Source: Plasmopara viticola (Eukaryota; Oomycota; Peronosporomycetes; Peronosporales; Peronosporaceae). From it: a DNA stretch of 64,000 nucleotides. Of this stretch, positions 55,060 to 64,000 are shown piece after piece; within the stretch, counting starts at the first letter, position 1; the number at the start of each line of letters is the position of its first letter. The stretch is from NCBI GenBank assembly GCA_001695595.3, contig MBPM02000021.1, positions 186,001-250,000 of the forward strand. Direction: 5' to 3'. Position numbers and translations under genes: made by a program. A model generated the notes under the pieces. That model saw only the letters and a program-made list of their open reading frames with translations, searched no databases and was not told where the DNA came from.

Positions 55060-58000
55060 CTACTGAATATTGGTTGAAACGCGATTGATAAAGGAAGGAC
55101 GGAAGCAATGCGACATCTAAAGCATCGGGCAACTATCTTACTCGAGAGCATTGAAATTATATTTTGATTGTAAACCCTTCCACAGGGAGCGAATCATGTT
55201 ATCGATGTTTATATCTTTGACGGAAGAAAATTCAAGTGCTTACTATGCCCTCAGATTACGAGACTATTAAAATCTTGAAGAAGATCTGGAGTGGCTCAAC
55301 TGAACTTTGCGGTCAACAACATTTATTTTAATAGGAATCACTGTGTGTTTACCGTTATCTCTAAATACTCACCTAATGCATAGCCGGTATAAGGTGCTGA
55401 ATATTGTAAAGGTGCTGATATTGAAGCGACTTCACACATTGACTGTGGCTTGGTGAGCTCGATACGTATAAATTACTCATGACCACGATACTCATTTTGG
55501 CTGCCCGTTTGCTGCCATGAGTGGCTACATAGTCACGCAAAGTCACGCAAGCGGGCATTAAGACTGCCTGCTTGTATGGGTCATTGACGTGATAGTTTTA
55601 TCGGACACATCTTTAGAGTGTACGGTAAACATATTATGTACGTGTCGAATTATATGTTGCAACAAGCTGACCAAAGCTGATGTATCATATAGGTCAAGTT
55701 ACGGTCTTATGACCCACGAATTATCTATGATTTTTTTCAGGAAAGTGCTGCCAAAATTGCCATTCGTAGAACTTATCTGGATGACATCATTATTCTGGGA
55801 GACTTAAACCTGTAAAGGAGCATTAAAGGCCGATGCATAGGTAAAAGCCTTGGAAAGCTGTCGTCCTATCTTGGACTTTAGGCTTCCTAGATCCCATTCG
55901 TCGTCATGCTGCGAAAGGAAAGCTTCATTTTAAGGCTGTACGAGCGGCTTTGTGAAAGGTTTGAAAGCTATTAAGACTTCGGTAGCAGTGAGAAGCCGAA
56001 AGCCGGCCAAGACGCGGCAGAAAAAAATCCTTGTCGAGAAGTATTTTTGCACATCGCATATCGAAACTCACCAAAACGCATTGTTTTGGCATTTACTAGA
56101 GTCTAGATATTCACAGCTTACAATTTGTTGCATCGCAGATTAAACCATTTTGTTGAGAACTGCTTTAATTGATTTTGAAGACGGACATGTTGTACAGGCG
56201 ACAATTATCTTCTAGATCCATTTAGAAGCTGATTTCACTCGAGCTAACTTTCTATGTCGTCAGCTGCCGCAATATAAAGAGATCAAACAAGACAATTAAA
56301 AATGCAACTTTGGCAAGCGATTTCAAATTCGTCCTTCCTTTGAAGACCGCTGCGAGAGCGGTTGACTCACTTGCAAACGACTTGGTGTAATGACCAAGCT
56401 AACTTTCATTTGTACACATGTACAAGCGCAGATACAGTGCGATCATTGTATAATCTATTGAGAAAAGTATAGTAGTTGCTAGTAATCTCCATTCACGGAT
56501 CAACGGTAAGCAGTTAAGTGCGTCAAGACAATTGCGCGAATGCTCTGGCAAAGTCTTCTGAAAGCACGCAGCATTAAAGCTTCGATCGCGGCATCGGGAT
56601 CACCAAGCTGTAGCAACGATAAGCTTGCTTTCTTGCTAGCTGTGTGCTTGCAAATTTCGGAAAGGCTTTTAGCACTAAGGATACTAAGCGAAGGTAAAAT
56701 CGCTGCACCGAATATATGCTCTTCGTTAAGGTTATTGTGCAGAAGTCAAGCTTATAGATTCGCCTCAAATGTAACACACAATACATAATTTCTACCGTAT
56801 CACAAGGTATGTGGCGGTAAAGTCTTGACCCGGAAGCGTAGGAGCTAATGCAGTTTTGCGTTCCCATGCATAGCAGACTTGACGTGATCGGATATACAAA
56901 CATATCTTGCTATCGGTTGTTCAAATTATCCAGATTACCAGATTCTGCCTTTGTGGTGCGCGCGGACATTTTTAAATTTGAGCTCAAGGAGACACAAAAG
57001 TCTGTAAGTGACTTTGAGATGTACTAGTGACGCTGTCCACGCGCACAGTCTTAGATACAACAACTCAACAACAATTAACTAGAGAAGTAGATGTAAAAAA
57101 GAAATTAGAGCAACTATTGTTTTTTGGTTCAAAATAATTGTTAAAAGGTAGAAATCTGACCGAGTTCCTAATCTTTTTATTACTTTCGCTGAAGAAGCTG
57201 TTTTTATCTTTCCTCGGGCTTATACTTCAAGTTTTGTTGTGAGCATTGCTGATCAGCAACTTAAAAATTTCACTTCGTTCTGTAAAGTGTGAACATATCG
57301 TAAGCTTTGAGTGAAGGAACATAACAACCATGAAGTGGGCATACGTAAGGAACTGTCTCCTGCACATCGTTCACAATTGCACTGAATGGTCTTTAAGACT
57401 TTCAATTTGCGGATGCAAAGGTAGACAAAGACCTTTTTAGCTCGGAGAGTAGCACCTTTTTATATGCCTTACAACTTTTTGAGACCCCTTGGAAATGTAA
57501 GATACTTTACATGTAGTACCTTCAATGGCTATAATCATCTCCTTAAGCATGTCAGATCCATGATATCGAAGTCGATCACAATATCGACTAGCAAGGCCAT
57601 CTTTTATATTTATCTTGTCTTTCGCGGCTTTTTTGCGTAAAACGATGCATCTGTCGTGGACTTGATGTGTAAAAATCAGTTAGAGAGGCTAAATTGCTAA
57701 TATCCGCCCACCTTTTTCCTTGTGTAAACTTAAGGCTTATTTCTGCAAATGTCCTTACTTTTAGTATTTTAGCGGCTTGTTTGAAAGAATTTCGCGTTAT
57801 TTGGTGTATTGCACGAATGATTTCACTAGCACTAGATCTATCGACTTTGACTATTAAGCCATCGGCCAAAGGAAATGTTGTACCAAGAAAATCGAAGAAA
57901 TATTTTTGCGTGTGTCGTAAAGTTGTCGATTGATGATAGATAGCGCTCACTCCATCATCATCCTTAGTATTCACGCGTCTCAAAGCCTGATTTTTCTGCC

Positions 58001-59300
58001 CGATGACTAGGCATACCGCACTTGCAGCGTTGATCCTCTGGCTATGCACTTTGATCGTCCAATCATGCACCTACAAGATTTTCCGGCACATTGGTGTTTG
58101 CCATTCTCTCTCGACTTGAAGCATTATTCGTAACGACTTGTGCCACTATTGTTAGCTTCGAGAACAGAAGGTTTGTTTAGCGCTTTCTTTGGCATGCGTC
58201 ACTCGCTGTGATTGCGTTCACGTAGCAAACTTTTCTTCTAATTATGTAGCAGCACAACTACAAGCCAATCACCGATACTGCATTGTCAGCATTTATTCGG
58301 ATAGACCAAATTCTGTCAGCGTCTTACATGATTTGTCTGCCATACTTAACATTTTTTTTGATAGATTTATTAAAAAAAATTGTGTTAAAAACGTCGACAA
58401 GAGATATTGGCACGCTTTTAGTGGCCATGAGCAGTAGAAGTTGACCGTTGTAATTTTTGGATTACAAAATTATAATAATGTAGCAAATGTAGCAAGAGAG
58501 GCAGTCTTGTTTTGGTGTGTATGTTTCTTGCCGACTGCCTCTCAGCAATATAAATGCCTTTCTCTTCTTATGACGTTGGGATGCAAAGAACTTTTTAGTC
58601 CATCTCTTTACACAGGTAAATCAAGCAGAATGGGACAAAGCCTAATGGTTTTATATTCGATTACGTACGGTTAAAGTCCTTGTCAGCTCTCGCTGAAATT
58701 GGTATTGCAAACAATTGATTCGATCATTAGAAGCGAGTAAGCTGGCTGACATTTGTCTTATCGAACAGCAACTGAACTTCTAATTGCAGCGATCGAATAA
58801 GCCAAACGGTAACACGCAGCGCAAAGTTCTAGACGCTTCAAGAACAATGGTTTCGCTTAGGAGCTGCGTAGTTGCCATTCTTTAATAAGTGTCTTGTACG
58901 CAAAATGCGTCTCGCGTAGCCGGCAACTATCGCTGACCGAGTAGAACTTTGTTGGCTTGATAGACGTGACAGCTTACATTTAATTCTGTCACTTATTCCA
59001 GCGCTTCGAGTTACTAAATGCTGTTTGATTGATATGAAGGTATCTTCTATGCCGGTGTCGTGGTTATTCTTTTTTGTAAGGTTTTGTATTTTGTGCTGAA
59101 AAAGAGATGTATGCGCTAGTGTGCGACGTCGCTGTGAAAATATTTCAAGCTGATTTCTTGTAAAGAGCGAAACAAGACTATTTTATGGAACAGTCCTGGA
59201 CATGTCAAGAAACATGGCTGTTCAAATTTGAGAGAATGAAGGCAAGGATTTATTAGATGTCTATGACATCGACACGAGTGAGTTTAATGTAGTAAGAAGA
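55060..59300. mobile_element. Nested LTR-retroelement debris, block G1 copy 2
   Basis: Collinear relative of 41465-46850. A plus-strand segment near 55730-55800 reads FFQESAAKIAIRRTYLDDII, where (Y)LDD is the reverse transcriptase active site of a Gypsy-type element. The rest is eroded. A Copia piece lies within it (57100-58070). Confidence 0.45.
57588..58070 (-). pseudogene. Copia RT/RNase H fragment, 160-aa open piece
   Basis: A 160-aa minus-strand ORF. It contains IIRAIHQITRNSFKQAAKIL, fitting the Copia segment after reverse transcriptase (.RPDI..AV...R....P...H....kRILrYL), and SLKFTQGKRWADISNLASLT, fitting GL.y ... GysDADwA. The N-terminal half is unassigned. Catalytic residues are missing and the frame ends early. 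Confidence 0.45.
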
Positions 59301-59359
59301 GCTTGAGCTTGGGATCAATTGGAGAGGAAAGAGCATCGATATCAGCTCTCATGCGCACC

Positions 59360-62300
59360 TGTACCACATACGGGTCATTTAGTCAAAACGCCTGAGTAAT
59401 CACACGCCCAAATTGAGATAAGACTTATTAACGATAATGAATAGTAGACATAATGACGTCTTTGCTTGAGCAGGTCATCAACTTTCGCTGGACCACTAGC
59501 TGTCGAAGCCGCTAAAGACGGCATTGATTTCGGTAAAAACGCACTGCCAACTGTGAGCCACACAGCTCCACAAGAGAATAACACATGCCCGCAAAAAAAA
59601 TCGTGGGGAGTGCAGTGTCACCGGTGAGTAACAAAACATCAGCTTCAGGTGACAAAGTATTACAGCATAGGTCCACATAACAAGGGAGATAGCGAATACA
59701 ATCAATGCCAGAAAGCGTAGCTCCTAAGAAGAGAATAGAGTTGCAATACAAAAAAGTGAACAAACCGTGTATGACAAAATTAAATCTAAAACAAGAGGGC
59801 TAACAGGTCATCACGTTGCAGTAGGTAGATGCTGCCAGAGAAGCAAAAATACCGAGCCTCGAAGAACTCAAAGTTGACGAGCCTTTTAATGAGTCAGAAG
59901 CAGAACATATCGTGGAGGCGATGTGACCAAAACTGCTGAGCTTCGCTTAGTATTATTATAAACATATTGAGCCAGCTCCATAGGCATTGTACGTTACGCT
60001 CGGATAATGGGATTTGAAGGAGTTCCGCGAATTTGATATTAACTTTACCAGAGACCAATAAATCAAATTCCTTCAAATAAAGAAGTAAGACACAAGGTTG
60101 ACCTCGTTTCAGAGAAGAAGTGATGCATCAGTAAGCAATGGCAACCGCACAAGAGCAATGCAAGAATATCCATGACTTTTTCGTTGTAGCGGCAAAGAGT
60201 TGCTTGGTGAGAGAGTCAAAATCTAGCTCTTGTCATCGACTTTCTGTGCTAGACCACTGTAAAAAAGGTGGCGACCACCTTATGCTTATCAAAAGTAAAA
60301 GCCATGCACAAACGCCAATACTACAAAGTCGTGCTACGTCACATCATGTCTGGGTGCACGTTGTATAGTGCAATGCGTTTAGTAGATGGCTCCTGACAAA
60401 TGCAAATTAGAGAGTCGCATTTGCGCCTCATACGTGATACTTCGTCAGGCGTCATGCTACGAAATTGCTAGTTGTACCACAAAGGCTATTGGACGTACTA
60501 GTGGTGCTTAAGCATCCGGAAGGAAACTTGCTTTGACCAGACATACTTTGACTTGTGTTTTGACCATAGCCATTTTGAAGAAAAATGATTGGCTTCAGGA
60601 GCCTGTTCAGACCACCAAAAGCAAGTCTTTTTGTCAAAAATGCTATGCTAGCATCAGAGGAGATTGAAGATGACGGCTATTTTGTCATGAGATCCGTGCA
60701 CACCCTGGGCAAGTAAAGGATACTTTAATATGGCCTAAGCTACGGGCCCAAATGTATCGGAGAAAGTATAAATACTTCGGAAGCTATATGTACAAGTACA
60801 GTGCTATTTATGCGGGCCTGGCAAGCCTCTGTTGGATATGTTACTGGCGTTTCCAGCACCACGACAGTTTTACCAGTACCAAGAAAACCTTCGGCAAGGA
60901 CTCGCTTTGATTTTGCCATAGAGACATAGCCGCTTGCAACGCTTCTGACTAGGCTACGCGTTATTACAAATTGATGAGAACAATCATGAGCGAACCAGCA
61001 TGGGCAGCTTTGAACTGTTGAACGTGAGTACACAAATTATGACAAAAATTTCCTTGCCGAAGTACGCACAAGTGAAATTTTAAAGGCATTCGCTTTTCTC
61101 TAAGCCCTTTGTGGTAAATACGGAGAGTGCATTTTTTGGACAACAACAAGAACGTCCCACTCGTCCCAAAGAGTGGTAACCAGAGTTCTTTGTAAATGCA
61201 ACTCCCGAGTTAGGTGCATGTCTGTCAAGCTCAGCGTGGTTCCCGACACACTTTCGTGTAGGGCCGGTCTTTGAGAGCTAAGAGCCCATATTGTACTTTT
61301 TCATTGTAGGCAAAGATGCCAAAGTCGCATTTTAATCACTAGTAATCACACGTGCACCACTATTAGTGCTTAATGATATACTTCGTTACTAGTTGATAGA
61401 GCAATTTGGCATGAGTTATTACTCCAAGCGACAACAACCTGAAGTGCGATGAGCTTTCAGGAATATGACGATCAAAGCAGCAAAAAACAAAGCCGCGGAA
61501 AATGTTATTTCTCGGTGCTACCAGTTGATGGTGTACAAGTAAAGGGCCAACTTTAGTTTTCTAAAACTTGTCAAAGGGCTGAATTCGCGGCTCACACGTC
61601 GGCTCACTTTGCAAGATCCGGCGTCAACGAGGCTTCTGTAAGCCTCAACTTTGCCTTTGTCTTGCCGAAATCTGGTGGCAACGCAAGCGTAGTGGTGTTC
61701 GCGTGCATCCCGAGTAGATTATGCAGCTGACACCTATTTCAGACGTAAACATTCTGGAGAAAAAGCAAGGCTGTTTAAAAATATGGTAGCTTTTTTACGT
61801 GGACTTGTGAGTACGATGGTGTTGGACAAGTACTTACTGCATTCAAACTTCTTTGATCGAATTTTCAGGAAGCCGCTTACCGATGTTCCGGTTCACACAA
61901 GACGCCAATAGGTCAGTAATTTACTTTACACTCAAAAATACCGTTCTCATATCAACATGCTTTACCCATTTGATAGATAAAATAAGAGACCTACGTGTAC
62001 TGCTTTCGTTAAGTTCTCGAGCTAACACCCAACATGTTTGTTAGAACAAATTTTGATCAGCAAGGCAAGAAAATTGCACGTTAGACATGGATATTAAGGA
62101 ATGTCGTAATTATATTATAAGATGTGATGAACACCATAAATCTCTTCAAAGAACCAAATAGTAACTATTTGATCAGATATTTTACATTCCTAGGTAAGCA
62201 TGTACCACAATATGATGTCGACATCCCTGACAGTTTCTAAACGGTTTTGCAATTCGAGTCTCTCACGAGTCTTATGAGATCCTTAAATCTATTCAAAGTA

Positions 62301-63920
62301 TCGTCTCCAGACTTAAATTATGATAACAAGGCGAGTATGGGTGGATATATGGAGGCTATCAATGCCCATAGCCACCATTACATTGACCGTCATACCAATG
62401 GGGCCGAAAAGGCATCAAGGCTGCGACCGGCCGAGCTTCAAGCTGATTGCAAAGATGTACGACTTTCAGACATAATTCAACACCTTCGTGCTCAAAATTG
62501 CGGTAATATTTTTGACATTGAAAATCTCATTTCATATAGTCAGATGATCTCGCATCTTTTTCAGCGGACTTGAAGGTCCGAAGAAGCCGTGGCCTGACCG
62601 TCAGGCCGAAATTTAGCGACAGCTGTTGCTCCTCATAAATAAGATTAATAAACTATGGTCATCTTTTGTGGAGGACGCAGTGAAGCAAAGGCGCTTTTTC
62701 GGGTACCTTGATTTTATTGCTAAGCGGTGAATCTATCCTGCTTTGCATGCCTCGTGAGAACAATTTGGCTGGCTGCAAACTGAAAGAAGGAGAAACAAAC
62801 ACTTTAGAGGTAACTCACTCTTCTAGTCGCACGTTGAAGTATGAAAGGTGTAACTTCATACCTGTGCTCGGAATTTAGGCTCTTGGTGCACAGCTTAGCA
62901 TGACATTACGTCAAAGCCAAGGAAGCTCTGACTTAAAATTATCAGGTGAGCAGATCATGATCCAATCTCACGATGGAAATGGCTTCGTTCGACGTGGTCG
63001 GCATTTGGGTGAGGACATCCTGGAGGCTCAATCAATCCTCTTAGTTAAGTCATAATGGTAGCAGCATAAAGTTCGCCCACTATTATATCCAGGTTTGCAC
63101 CTTGTTTGCAAGTTCTTGAGGCACCGATAAGCATAATTTGAGGAATTGCTACAGCACGCGCATGGCTTCTTAAGATCGCACTTGTATGAGGCTGCAGAAA
63201 AAAAGTTTCAGGTGCTTTAATGTCACGCAAAGTAGATGAGCGTACTATCTGGTGCCATGGCCTGCGTCGGTAGAAATAACAGATCCGGAAGGTCCTCGTG
63301 AAACTCGATTGATTCTACTACTCACACGACGGCGACTTGCGTCGATATAATTGACGAGCCGTGAAGCTCAAAGCTGCATGAAGGATTTTTTTTGGTCATT
63401 GTGTCCACCCTAGACGTGTACTGTGAAGTGTTGTCTCCATCTTTTCTTCGTCTTTCTAGTCCCAAGCGCTAGTGACATCAACGACGGTTGCATTCAAAGT
63501 CAAACCAAATTTGCCATGGACTTGTTATCAGCCATGGCGAGCAAAGAGCCAGGTGAGTGTTCGCTGACACTTCTGCTTCTTTTTGTCACCCGAATACGAA
63601 CGTATTTGGGGATCACTGGAAGAATTGTCATGTAGCTGCGCGCGCTTAGCTGCAGTGGAGTTGATAGGTGTTCTGGAGGCTTCCTTGCCCGAGAAAATGT
63701 TTGATAAACGAATTATTCTAGACTTTTTACCCACTTCGCCAAAAAATGAAGAATATTTCTACTAAACTTAAACTTATCTGTGCAAGACCGTCACATTGGA
63801 CGACTGGAGGTCATTATGAAAAGGTGAGAAAGTATTTTTCATAGCTCTGATGCTTAAAAGGAGCGGCATCTTAAGCTACCTCTTGCTCCTACAATTTTGT
63901 CGAATTTACAAGTAGTACTA
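59360..63920 (+). mobile_element. Ty3/Gypsy remnant, family G2 copy 2
   Basis: Collinear with 30300-34980. The RNase H region near 61095-61130 reads SKPFVVNTESAFFG, parallel to KPFMVYSDDAFL in the other copy. A 108-aa open piece at 62247-62573 (NKASMGGYMEAINAHSHHYI, DRHTNGAEKASRL) is the best conserved part and has an inverted relative at 46859-47053. The homology continues past the coding end to about 63920, so it includes 3' non-coding or LTR-like sequence. Confidence 0.5.
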
Positions 63921-64000
63921 CATTCTCATTCAAAACTGTCATAGACCTGGGCACTAACTACATTGTTCAAAGAGGACTTACTCCTTCATCAAAAGAACGC

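Noticed and set aside
1..64000. CRISPR array, bacterial operons or rRNA genes
   Set aside because: No regularly spaced short repeats, no ribosome binding site pattern and no rRNA signature were seen; the introns and retroelements are eukaryotic.

Overview
The window looks like nuclear DNA of a plant-pathogenic oomycete (Peronosporales; Phytophthora or a downy mildew). Evidence: few, compact, GC-rich genes with tiny introns (43-76 nt, branch sites of CTAAT type); an initiator-like motif just upstream of one start codon; four decayed Crinkler (CRN) effector N-termini; and long AT-rich tracts of dead LTR retrotransposons. An axonemal-type dynein heavy chain suggests a lineage that makes, or recently made, flagellate zoospores. 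All calls come from reading the sequence by eye; no database search was run. LAYOUT. 1-2.9 kb: divergent pair of a dynein heavy chain (N-terminal part, runs off the left edge) and a PDZ-domain protein with a C-terminal membrane segment. 3-6.3 kb: Copia remnants in both orientations. 6.8-9.1 kb: an intact methyltransferase-like/MYND gene. 9.4-10.4 kb: two CRN fragments facing opposite ways. 11.9-13.0 kb: a four-exon Nudix hydrolase. 13.3-13.6 kb: another CRN fragment. 13.6-23.2 kb: the most notable feature, a decayed endogenous Polinton-like virus (PLV) with major capsid protein, tail-fibre-like gene, cysteine protease, small virion protein, tyrosine integrase and SF3 helicase. It has itself been hit by a short retroelement with a perfect 16-bp target duplication. 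23.8-24.5 kb: a fourth CRN fragment. 24.6-26 kb: Copia remnant. 26.8-28.2 kb: an intact START/zinc-finger gene. 28.6-37.3 kb: retroelement graveyard. 37.6-40.3 kb: an intact WASH-complex FAM21-like gene with 14 LFG/LFA motifs. 40.3-64 kb: nested LTR elements, including one Ty3/Gypsy element with both LTRs (49.5-55.0 kb), a non-autonomous DNA transposon with an 8-bp target duplication, and large duplicated blocks. A short internally deleted LINE family occurs four times (6.3, 11.3, 28.6 and 40.3 kb), each copy with its own 11-14 bp target-site duplication. HOW THE PARTS RELATE. The host genes (cilium motor, PDZ scaffold, CoA-type Nudix enzyme, lipid-binding START protein, endosomal WASH subunit, putative methyltransferase) are unrelated housekeeping or signalling genes in islands between repeats. 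CRN debris and the virus insertion sit together in the 9-25 kb repeat-rich island, as expected of the plastic compartments of oomycete genomes.
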